NCBI GenBank assembly: GCA_910575265.1
Contig: CAJTEA010000006.1
Location: 1 to 64,000, forward strand
Direction of reading: 5' to 3'
Origin: Oscillospiraceae bacterium
Lineage (GTDB): Bacteria > Bacillota > Clostridia > Oscillospirales > Oscillospiraceae
DNA: 64,000 nucleotides
A model generated the notes under the pieces. The model was not told the origin of the DNA. It searched no databases and saw nothing but the letters and a program-made list of their open reading frames with translations. Below, one piece after another: positions 40,632 to 48,115 of the stretch (the stretch's first letter is position 1; every line of letters starts with the position of its first letter). A program made the position numbers and the translations under genes.

Positions 40632-42194
40632 ATGAGACGAAACCTGTATTCCACTTTTTTGGCCGGGGCGCTTCTGTTCTCCCTGGCATCCTGCGCCAGC
40701 GACACCGCCGCTCCGCCCTCTTCCCCCGTCTCCGCTTCCTCCTCTGGGGAAAACGCTTCCAGTTTGTACGATGGCTCCCGCCAGCTGATACTGTCTGATA
40801 ACGGCGTCACCCTGGACGGAAAGGAGCCGGACACAAATACGGTCACTGTCACCAACGATATCGTCTACTATCACGACGGTACTGACGACAGCTATGGCGA
40901 GGGCACTGAGGCCGACATGCACACCGCCAAGGAGTCCGACGCCCACACTGTGGTTACTATTCGGGAAGCAGGGACTTATCTGGTATCCGGCCAGCTCTCC
41001 GCCGGACAGCTGGCCATTGACCTGGGTGAGGATGCCAAACGGGATCCCCAGGCTGTGGTCACCCTGGTTCTGGATGGGGTGGACATCACCTGCACCGTGG
41101 CCCCGGCGGTGATCTTCTACAACGTCTATGAGTGTGACGAGGCCTGGGTGGCCTATGACGAGGAAGAGACGGAGGACTATGTATCCTCTCCCCTTGTAGA
41201 TACCTCCGCCGCAGGAGCAAATGTGATATTGGCTGACGGGTCTGTGAACCAGGTCACCGGCTCCTATGTGGCCCGCATCTACAAGGAGGGCACTACCAAG
41301 AAGCTTCACAAATATGACGGGGCTTTCTACTCCAAAATGTCCATGAATATCGACGGCGAGGCGGAGGGCACTGGCGTCCTCACCATCATCGCGGATAACG
41401 AGGGATTGGACAGTGAGCTCCACCTGACCGTTAACGGCGGCTCCATTTCCATTCAGGCTCAGAATGACGGCATCAACACCAACGAGGACAATGTATCTGT
41501 TACGACCATCAACGGAGGCACACTGCAAATCAACGCCGGTCTGGGAAAGGAAGGGGATGGCATCGACTCAAATGGACATATTGTGATCAATGGCGGCGCA
41601 ATCTATTCCATAGCCAGCGATCACAGCGCCGATGGTGGTCTGGACGCCGATGGCGATATCCTTATCAACGGCGGCCATGTGGCGGCCCTGGGTGTGCGTA
41701 ACGATATAGTCAGCGCCGATTCCAATCAGTTGTATATAGAGATGTCCTTCGCTTCCCTCCTCCCCGCTGGAAGTAAAGTGGAACTGGAGGGGACCTCCCT
41801 GTCCTTTACCCTGGAGAAAGCGGCCCAATCCATCATTTACTCCGCCCCTGAGCTGAAACGGGACACCTCTTATACCCTGAAGGTGGATGGAGTGGTCCAG
41901 CAATACACCGGAAACTCTTCTGGCGGCTTCCCCGGTGGGGCCGGCGGAGGATTCCCTCCGGACGATCTGCCGGAGGGTGAGTTCAAGCCCGATCAGCGGC
42001 CTGAAGGCGGCTTCCAGCCCCCGGAGGATGGGGAATTCCAGCAGCCCCCCGAAGACGGCCAGCAGCCTCCCACTGACCGGCCCGAACGGCCCGAGGGCGG
42101 ATGGCGCGGCGGCGAATCGGCGGGCGAGCCCTCCCAGGACTTCACCCTTACCGATGACATCCATGCGTTCTCCGGCATCACAGCCCAGGAATAA
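40632..42194 (+). CDS. Cthe_2159-like carbohydrate-binding lipoprotein
   Basis: 520 residues. The signal sequence ends in lipobox LASC (FSLASCASDTAAPP), so it is a membrane-anchored lipoprotein. The main body matches the DUF4353/Cthe_2159 beta-helix: DGVDITCTVAPAVIFYNVYEC, NIDGEAEGTGVLTIIADNEGLDSEL, LTVNGGSISIQAQNDGINTNEDNV, INGGAIYSIASDHSADGGLDADGD. Cthe_2159 itself binds acidic polysaccharide; here binding is inferred. The tail from residue ~430 is rich in Pro, Gly, Glu and Gln (FPPDDLPEGEFKPDQRPEGG) and may span the wall. GGAG precedes ATG 40632; an earlier start in the frame is unlikely. Confidence 0.82.
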   Translation: MRRNLYSTFLAGALLFSLASCASDTAAPPSSPVSASSSGENASSLYDGSRQLILSDNGVTLDGKEPDTNTVTVTNDIVYYHDGTDDSYGEGTEADMHTAKESDAHTVVTIREAGTYLVSGQLSAGQLAIDLGEDAKRDPQAVVTLVLDGVDITCTVAPAVIFYNVYECDEAWVAYDEEETEDYVSSPLVDTSAAGANVILADGSVNQVTGSYVARIYKEGTTKKLHKYDGAFYSKMSMNIDGEAEGTGVLTIIADNEGLDSELHLTVNGGSISIQAQNDGINTNEDNVSVTTINGGTLQINAGLGKEGDGIDSNGHIVINGGAIYSIASDHSADGGLDADGDILINGGHVAALGVRNDIVSADSNQLYIEMSFASLLPAGSKVELEGTSLSFTLEKAAQSIIYSAPELKRDTSYTLKVDGVVQQYTGNSSGGFPGGAGGGFPPDDLPEGEFKPDQRPEGGFQPPEDGEFQQPPEDGQQPPTDRPERPEGGWRGGESAGEPSQDFTLTDDIHAFSGITAQE

Positions 42195-42200
42195 CGAAAC

Positions 42201-42226
42201 GCCGCCGCCCAAATTTGGGCGGCGGC
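42201..42226 (+). terminator. Shared terminator of two convergent genes
   Basis: The perfect palindrome gccgccgccc-aaattt-gggcggcggc lies between the stops of the lipoprotein gene and the coiled-coil gene. Confidence 0.8.
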
Positions 42227-42230
42227 TGCT

Positions 42231-42995
42231 TTATGCCTGAACGCTGATCTCAGGGGCGGCGGTTTCGGTTTCGGAGATGGCGGCGGCAGTATACTGCTGA
42301 ACGGCGGTTTCCAGCGATGTCTGGGTGGAGGCGCTTAACTCCCGCATCTGTTCCCGCAGCTCCAGCTTAGAGGCATGCAGCTGGTCCTGAAGCCGATTGT
42401 CCGTGTGGGCCTCATGGATATAGCCCGCCTCCCGATACGCCCGCATGGTCTGACGGCTTTTCAGCTGCTGGCGCAGACGCTTGGCCTCCCGGCCGCGCTT
42501 TTCCTTTTCCAGCCTGGCCTGGCGCTTGGCGGTCAGTTTCTCCTGAGAAATTTCCCGCTTTTTCCGTCCGGCCCGGTTCACCGCCTTTTGCAGCTGATTG
42601 ATCACCGCTTGTATGCGGTCGGCGTTTTCGCTGTCACCGCGCTTGGCCGCCCGGAGCTGGGCAATCTGCCTCCGGGCATAACCGGAAGCGGAATCCACCT
42701 CCCCCGTGCTTTTAGCCCGTGCCAGCTTGGAATAGGCCACAATCGCGGCGTCCCCATATCGGCGGCTGCTCTTGGTCCGCTTGAGCAGTTCATCCCGCTT
42801 TTTCGTCGCCGCCTCGGCCTTCTCCCGGGCCTCCCGCATCATATCCACTAAGGTGGGCTGCTCTTCCTGTTCCTTTTGGAGGTCTTCCGCCAAGGTCTTC
42901 CGCTCCTCCTGAGCGGAACAAGCAGTTTGACCGGCCATCGTCTGGTTTTGATAATACGCGCCTGAATTCACACCGGATATATTCATTCCGCTCAT
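42231..42995 (-). CDS. Charged coiled-coil protein of unknown function
   Basis: 254 residues. After a Ser/Gly/Tyr/Gln-rich start (NISGVNSGAYYQNQTMAGQT) the protein is almost wholly helical and charged: EERKTLAEDLQKEQEEQ, REAREKAEAATKKRDELLKR, AGRKKREISQEKLTAKRQA, EKEKRGREAKRLRQQLKS. It has no signal peptide or membrane segment. The low-complexity coiled-coil makes homology unreliable. AGGAGGGG before ATG supports expression. Confidence 0.7.
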   Translation of the reverse strand: MSGMNISGVNSGAYYQNQTMAGQTACSAQEERKTLAEDLQKEQEEQPTLVDMMREAREKAEAATKKRDELLKRTKSSRRYGDAAIVAYSKLARAKSTGEVDSASGYARRQIAQLRAAKRGDSENADRIQAVINQLQKAVNRAGRKKREISQEKLTAKRQARLEKEKRGREAKRLRQQLKSRQTMRAYREAGYIHEAHTDNRLQDQLHASKLELREQMRELSASTQTSLETAVQQYTAAAISETETAAPEISVQA

Positions 42996-43116
42996 ATCAG
43001 CCCCTCCTCTGTCACACCATTTTTATTTATATCGGCAAAAGCGGAGGAGGAAATAACAGAAATTTCTAAAATATTTTTCAAACCGTCAATTCCAGAAGCA
43101 AGTCCTCCTATGGAAA

Positions 43117-43137
43117 ACGAGGGCCGTTTCGGCCCCC
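43117..43137 (-). terminator. Terminator after yebC
   Basis: gggccgaaacggccc stem-loop followed on the minus strand by TCGTTTTCC, eight bases past the yebC stop. Confidence 0.65.
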
Positions 43138-43144
43138 GCATAGT

Positions 43145-43873
43145 TTAATCCTGGTCCCAGTTGTGGTAGACGTTCTGCACGTCATCGTTTTCCTCCAGAA
43201 AATCAATGAGCTTTTCCATATTCTTGATGTCGCCCTCATCAGTGAGCCTGACGTAGTTCTGAGGCACCATCTGCACACCAGCTTCCAGGAAGGTGTAGCC
43301 CTTGGCCTCCAGCGCCTCAGTGACGGCGGCAAAGGAATCGGGATCGGTATAGACCTCAAAGACCTCGCCGTCGGCCTGCATGTCGTCGGCGCCAGCCTCC
43401 AGAGCGTCCATCATAACGGTGTCCTCGTCCAGGTCCTCAGACTCAATGACGATCACACCCTTCCGGTCAAAGGACCAGGACACACAGCCGGTCGCGCCCA
43501 GCCCCTTTCCGTACTTGTCCAGCAGATGGCGCACCTCAGGAGCGGTACGGTTGCGGTTGTCGGTCAGGGCCTCCACAATCACGGCCACGCCGTTGGGACC
43601 GTAGCCCTCGTAAACCACATTCTCGAAGCTGTCAGTGTTGCCGGAGCCCAGCGCCTTGTCGATGGTGCGCTTGATGTTGTCGTTGGGCATATTGGCCGCT
43701 TTGGCCTTGGCAATGACGGTAGCCAGCCTGGAGTTATTGGCCGGGTCTCCGCTGCCCCCCGTCTTGACCGCCACAATCATTTCACGGGCGATCTTGGTAA
43801 AAATCTGGGAGCGCTTGGCGTCCGCCGCACCTTTGGTTTTTTGTATGTTGTGCCACTTGGAATGTCCGGACAT
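43145..43873 (-). CDS. yebC: YebC/PmpR-family translation/transcription factor
   Basis: 242 residues, full length: MSGHSKWHNIQKTKGAADAKR, FTKIAREMIVAVKTGGSGDPANNSRL, IAKAKAANMPNDNIKRTIDKALG and YEGYGPNGVAVIVEALTDNRNRT. YebC proteins were first called DNA-binding regulators; more recent work links one group to resolving ribosome stalls at proline stretches. Nothing in the sequence separates these roles. It stands as a single-gene unit. Confidence 0.95.
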   Translation of the reverse strand: MSGHSKWHNIQKTKGAADAKRSQIFTKIAREMIVAVKTGGSGDPANNSRLATVIAKAKAANMPNDNIKRTIDKALGSGNTDSFENVVYEGYGPNGVAVIVEALTDNRNRTAPEVRHLLDKYGKGLGATGCVSWSFDRKGVIVIESEDLDEDTVMMDALEAGADDMQADGEVFEVYTDPDSFAAVTEALEAKGYTFLEAGVQMVPQNYVRLTDEGDIKNMEKLIDFLEENDDVQNVYHNWDQD

Positions 43874-43941
43874 GAAAATCTTCCCCTTCTTGTGTAATAG
43901 GCGGTGGTATTATATCACTGTTTTGTTTGATTTGCAAGCCT

Positions 43942-44394
43942 TTAGGAACATATCTTTATTGATTCCTGCTGTTCCCGCTCCCACCCCATCCTGTACTCCG
44001 CTTCTCCAGTGTCCTCATCCATCTGTTCGCGGAGAATTTGAAACTGTTCCTTTTGATAAAAATGTACCGCCCGCACATTTTTCTGATATACGCTCAAATT
44101 CAGCCGTTTTTTTAAGCCCTTTACATAATCGATCAGCTGTTTGCCAATCCCATGGGACTGAGCTTCGCTTCGAACGAAGATTCCCGCAATATAGTCTCCA
44201 CTCAGCCCCACGAATCCCTGCATTCCCCTTTCATCCTCATAGACATACAGTTCCGCTTGGGAAAGCATTCCTTTTACCGTTTCAAAATTATCTGTCCAAT
44301 ATTGGGCGGGAATAAAATGGTGGGCCTTCAAATTGGTATCCAGCCAAATATCCGCAATTCGGACGATGTCCTGTTCCTGTGATGTTCGGATCAT
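43942..44394 (-). CDS. GNAT-family N-acetyltransferase
   Basis: 150 residues. Acetyl-CoA binding motif is in AGIFVRSEAQSHGIGKQLIDYVKGL (R/Q-x-x-G-x-G/A). The C-terminal YQKNVRAVHFYQKEQFQIL is typical of small GNATs (YjaB/PhnO-like). Substrate unknown. GGAGAATATC precedes the start; 18 bases separate it from the HD gene. Confidence 0.85.
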   Translation of the reverse strand: MIRTSQEQDIVRIADIWLDTNLKAHHFIPAQYWTDNFETVKGMLSQAELYVYEDERGMQGFVGLSGDYIAGIFVRSEAQSHGIGKQLIDYVKGLKKRLNLSVYQKNVRAVHFYQKEQFQILREQMDEDTGEAEYRMGWEREQQESIKICS

Positions 44395-44412
44395 AAAGAT
44401 ATTCTCCTGTTT

Positions 44413-44994
44413 TCAGCCCAGCGCCGCCACCTCTTCTTCAATTGCCGCCTCCTCGGCCTGCATGGCCTTGAGAGTCATATCAAGGAGCTTGTCCAGCTCC
44501 CAACCCAGCAGCTCCGCCCCGTTGGCAATCACATCCCGGGAGCAGCCGGCGGCGAACTTCTTATCCTTGAATTTCTTTTTCAGAGATTTCAGCTCCATAT
44601 CCGCCACGCTCTTGGAGGGCCGCATAAGGGCTGCCGCGCCAATCAGCCCGGTGAGCTCGTCGCTGGCATAGAGCACCTTTTCCATCTCATGCTCCGGCTT
44701 AATGTCCACCCGCAGGCCCCAGCCGTGGCTGGCGGTAGCCCGAATGATGGACTCCTCCACCCCGGCCTGACGCATCAGCTCCTGGGACTTTTCACAGTGC
44801 TCCTCAGGCCACATTTCAAAATCCAGGTCATGGAGCAGACCTACGACAGACCAGAACTCCGCCTGATCCCCATAGCCCAACTCCCTGGCGTACCAGCCCA
44901 TAACATGCTCCACCGTAATAGCGTGACGCAGATGAAAGGGTTCCTTATTGTATTGGGTCAGCAAGCTCCAAGCCTGTTCCCTGTTCATGGACAT
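44413..44994 (-). CDS. HD-domain hydrolase
   Basis: 193 residues. HD residues: HLRHAITVEHVMGWYARELG (first His), GLLHDLDFEMWPEEHC (His-Asp), then SHGWGLRVDIKPE and LYASDELTGLIGAAAL. This is the tandem small-HD type common in gut Clostridia and annotated as hydrolase. The substrate is unknown, probably a nucleotide. Same strand as the GNAT gene and 18 bases from it. Confidence 0.82.
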   Translation of the reverse strand: MSMNREQAWSLLTQYNKEPFHLRHAITVEHVMGWYARELGYGDQAEFWSVVGLLHDLDFEMWPEEHCEKSQELMRQAGVEESIIRATASHGWGLRVDIKPEHEMEKVLYASDELTGLIGAAALMRPSKSVADMELKSLKKKFKDKKFAAGCSRDVIANGAELLGWELDKLLDMTLKAMQAEEAAIEEEVAALG

Positions 44995-45030
44995 AGTAAA
45001 TTCCCCCTGATAATAAAGTAAGAGGATGGT

Positions 45031-45051
45031 CTAGCCATCCTCTCATTATGA
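45031..45051 (-). terminator. Terminator after degV
   Basis: gaggatggc-taga-ccatcctc stem-loop on the minus strand, 19 bases past the degV stop, with a TTACTTTATTA tail. Confidence 0.6.
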
Positions 45052-45070
45052 GCACAAACGCGCGATTTTG

Positions 45071-45904
45071 TCAATAGGCTACCACAATTCCGCCGTCGTT
45101 GGCATAGACGGTGGTAACCCCCCCAGCCTCGGTGATGATGATGTGGGCAAATTTGCACTTGGATTCCACCATGGCTTTCACCTGGAAGGCCCGCTCCAGA
45201 CAGTTGCAGTGGCAGATGGCCAGAGTGCGGCCTACATGGGCGGCGTCGGCGGCGATTTTGTCCACCATCTTGGTCAGGGCCTGCTTCATTGTCAGGGCCT
45301 GACCCAGCTTGCAGATCTCCCCCTCGGGGGTAGCCCCCATAAACAGCTTGATCTTCAGCGCCCCGGTAATCACCGCCTGGAGCTTGGTAAGCCGCCCGTT
45401 TTTCCGCAGATTTTCCAGGGATTCCAGTACAAACATAGTCTGCATCTGGTAGATGAACTGCTCCACTTCAGTGACCACCCGCTTAAAGGGCATCCCGGCA
45501 GAGGCCAACCGCTGAATAGCCAAGGCCACCAGCAGTTCTCCAGACACCGCGGAGCAAGAGTTGAACACATGAACGTTGACCTCCGGGTGCTCCTCCTCCA
45601 TGAGGAGGCGGGCCTGCTCAGCGCTGTTGTGGGATCCGCTGAGCAGGGCGGACAGGGTTACAACATACACATCATCCACCCCCTGATAGGCGTCCAGATA
45701 GGCCTGGGGGGAGGGACAGGCGGTAGAGGGCGCGTCCTCGCTCTGACGCATGGCCCACAGCAGATCCGCCTGATCGAAAGTCTCGTCATCCACAAAGGTG
45801 CTGCCGTTGGAGTAAATGGTCAGAGGCACCTTTACGAAGGTGGGGTCCTTCAGCATCGCCGCGGTGAGGTCGCAGCAACTGTCCACAACAATTTTAAAAC
45901 TCAT
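45071..45904 (-). CDS. DegV-family fatty acid-binding protein
   Basis: 277 residues from ATG 45904 (GGAG nine bases before). DegV landmarks: KIVVDSCCDLTAAMLKD, VPLTIYSNGSTFVDDETFD, STACPSPQAYLDAY, VVTLSALLSGSHNSAEQARLL and VFNSCSAVSGELLVAL. DegV/FakB proteins bind fatty acids and present them to the kinase FakA; no fakA is nearby. The protein is full length. Confidence 0.92.
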   Translation of the reverse strand: MSFKIVVDSCCDLTAAMLKDPTFVKVPLTIYSNGSTFVDDETFDQADLLWAMRQSEDAPSTACPSPQAYLDAYQGVDDVYVVTLSALLSGSHNSAEQARLLMEEEHPEVNVHVFNSCSAVSGELLVALAIQRLASAGMPFKRVVTEVEQFIYQMQTMFVLESLENLRKNGRLTKLQAVITGALKIKLFMGATPEGEICKLGQALTMKQALTKMVDKIAADAAHVGRTLAICHCNCLERAFQVKAMVESKCKFAHIIITEAGGVTTVYANDGGIVVAY

Positions 45905-46012
45905 GCGCTTCATCTCCAGATATGGTTTTTTAAATTACATTTATACAACCAGTGTACCATACCTTGTCGAGCTTGTAAAGAGAAAATGGAGAAAATATGG
46001 GGAATACTTCTT

Positions 46013-47179
46013 TTATATCTGGATCCGCTCAATACCATCCACCGCAGACTGAACCATTCCCTCCACATCCAGGGCCTGTTCCGCCGCCTCCAGTTCCTCC
46101 AGCGTGGGACGCAGACGGGGATGGCGGGGGGTGAATACGGTACAACAGTCCTCATAGGGAAGGATGGAGGTATCATAGGTGCCGATTTTGCGGGAAATTT
46201 TTACAATATCCTCCTTGTCCATCCCCACCACTGGGCGGAGGATGGGCAGATCCACCACCGCGCCGGTAACAGCCATGGCCTCCATAGTCTGGCTGGCCAC
46301 CTGTCCCAGGCACTCGCCGGTGACCAGCGCCTTGGCTCCGCACCGCCGGGCCACCCGTTCGGAAATGCGCATCATAAACCGGCGCATGACCAGGGTGAAC
46401 AGCTCCTGAGGGCAGGAGCGGCGAAGCTCCTCCTGGATAGCGGTAAAGGGGACCACATGGACAGTAAGCCGTCCACACCAGGGGGTAAGCAGACGGGCCA
46501 GATCCAGAACCTTTTCCCTGGCCTCGTTAGAGGTATAGGGGTAGGAAAAGAAATGGACCATCTCCAGCGCTACCCCGCGCTTGGCAATCATCCAGGAGGC
46601 CACTGGCGAGTCGATGCCCCCGGACAGCAGGGATACCGCCCGGCCGTTAATACCCACAGGCAAGCCTCCGGCGCCCGGCTCGGGGTCCGCGTGGACGAAG
46701 GCGGCATAGTCCCGGATTTCCACATGAACCGTAAGCTCAGGATTGTGAACATCCACCTTCAAATCAGGGTAGAGCTCGTCCAGCTCCCCCCCCACATACT
46801 GGCTGAGCTGAATAGAGGTCATAGGGAAGGTTTTGTCCGCCCGCTTGGTTTCCACCTTAAAGGTTCTGGCAGAGGACAGCTTACCGCCCAGATACTCTCG
46901 GGCAGCGGCCAAAATGGCGTCTTTGTCCTTCTCACAGGCCCGCGCCCGGGACAGGCCCACCACGCCAAACACCCGGGTCAGCGCCTCCCAGGCTCCATCC
47001 ATGTCGCACGCGTCGTTCATAGGTTCCACATAGGTGGTGGACTGGCGGGTGTAAACCCGGAACTGCCCCAGATTGTTCAGGCGGCGGTAAATATTTGCTT
47101 GAAGCTTGTCCTCAAAGCTGCGGCGGTTCAGTCCCTTCAGGACCATCTCCCCCAGCTTGAGGAGGATCATTTCATCCAT
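46013..47179 (-). CDS. thiI: tRNA 4-thiouridine synthase ThiI
   Basis: 388 residues. The N-terminal ferredoxin-like and THUMP domains (LLKLGEMVLKGLNRRSFEDKL ... VHVEIRDYAAFVH) are followed by the PP-loop SLLSGGIDSPVASWMIAKRG and TGECLGQVASQTMEAM. It ends at about residue 388 without the rhodanese domain of enteric ThiI, as is usual in Gram-positives. AAGGGGAC precedes ATG 47179. No adjacent iscS-like gene in this window (the sulfur donor is normally a cysteine desulfurase). Confidence 0.95.
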   Translation of the reverse strand: MDEMILLKLGEMVLKGLNRRSFEDKLQANIYRRLNNLGQFRVYTRQSTTYVEPMNDACDMDGAWEALTRVFGVVGLSRARACEKDKDAILAAAREYLGGKLSSARTFKVETKRADKTFPMTSIQLSQYVGGELDELYPDLKVDVHNPELTVHVEIRDYAAFVHADPEPGAGGLPVGINGRAVSLLSGGIDSPVASWMIAKRGVALEMVHFFSYPYTSNEAREKVLDLARLLTPWCGRLTVHVVPFTAIQEELRRSCPQELFTLVMRRFMMRISERVARRCGAKALVTGECLGQVASQTMEAMAVTGAVVDLPILRPVVGMDKEDIVKISRKIGTYDTSILPYEDCCTVFTPRHPRLRPTLEELEAAEQALDVEGMVQSAVDGIERIQI

Positions 47180-47196
47180 TAAAGTCCCCTTCTTTC

Positions 47197-47229
47197 AAAA
47201 ACCTGTCCCGGGCCGCGGGACAGGTTTTT
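47197..47229 (-). terminator. Terminator after rsgA
   Basis: aaaaacctgtccc pairs with gggacaggttttt; the loop is GGGCCGC-like. It separates rsgA from thiI. Confidence 0.85.
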
Positions 47230-48115
47230 ACATTTTATTTCGCGTCCAATCGGGAATCGCTTTCGCCTGCTCATACAGGCGAACATAGCTCTGGTGCCGG
47301 GACAGAGGTATGTTTCCCGTTTTCACAGCAGACAGAACGGCGCAGCCCTTCTCCTTTACATGGGCACAGTCCTGAAACTGACACTTGCTCAGGTACGGGG
47401 CAAATTCCCGGAAGGAGAATTGCAGATCCTCCTTTCGGGCCAGCTCCATTTTGTCCACATCAAAGGAGGAAAAGCCCGGCGTATCCGCCGCCAACGCGCC
47501 ACAGGATAGACGGAACAGCTCCACGTGGCGGGTGGTGTGCCGTCCCCGCCCCAGCTTTTCACTGACCTCACCTGTTGCCAGTTCAAATTTGGCCTCCAGG
47601 GCATTTAAAATGCTGGATTTTCCCACGCCGGAATTACCTGTAAAGGCACATACCTTCCCAGCAATCATCCGGCGCAGTTCCTCGATTCCCTCCCCGGTTT
47701 CCGCGCTCATTTGAACCGTGGGAAAGCCAGCTTTCTCATAAACAGCGGCCAGCTTCTCCCCTGGAACCAAGTCACACTTGTTGACACAAACCAGCGTCTC
47801 ACAGTCTCGGCTGGCGGCGATGGCGGCCACCCGGTCAATCAGAAAGGGATCGGTCACCGGTACTGCCAACGAGGCTACCACTACCAGAAGGTCGATGTTG
47901 GCTACCGCCGGACGGTAAAACTCATTTTTCCGGGGCAATATCTCGTCCAAAGCGCCGCTCCCATTTTCCAGAGGGGTAAAGCGCACCCGGTCCCCTACCA
48001 GCGGGGTCAGCCTGGCATGGCGGTGCTTTCCCCTGGCCCGGCAGGACACGATGCCCTGTCCGTCGTCCACATAGTAAAACCCGCTCAGCGCCTTACAGAT
48101 GATGCCCTCACTCAT
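47228..48115 (-). CDS. rsgA: Ribosome small-subunit GTPase RsgA
   Basis: 295 residues. OB-fold N terminus, then circularly permuted GTPase motifs: G4 CVNKCDLV, G5 MSAETGEGIEEL, G1 AFTGNSGVGKSSIL, G3 DTPGFSSFD. C-terminal zinc site CQFQDCAHVKEKGCAV. It aids late maturation of 30S. ATG 48115 overlaps the kinase stop by eight bases; a longer ORF from 48166 reads antisense-like residues and is rejected. Coupled to the PASTA kinase, as in many Firmicutes. Confidence 0.95.
   Translation of the reverse strand: MSEGIICKALSGFYYVDDGQGIVSCRARGKHRHARLTPLVGDRVRFTPLENGSGALDEILPRKNEFYRPAVANIDLLVVVASLAVPVTDPFLIDRVAAIAASRDCETLVCVNKCDLVPGEKLAAVYEKAGFPTVQMSAETGEGIEELRRMIAGKVCAFTGNSGVGKSSILNALEAKFELATGEVSEKLGRGRHTTRHVELFRLSCGALAADTPGFSSFDVDKMELARKEDLQFSFREFAPYLSKCQFQDCAHVKEKGCAVLSAVKTGNIPLSRHQSYVRLYEQAKAIPDWTRNKM

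Noticed and set aside
45068-47182. 704-residue plus-strand open frame
   Set aside because: It lies wholly antisense to degV and thiI, has no ribosome site and no domain pattern; long antisense frames arise from GC-rich codon use.
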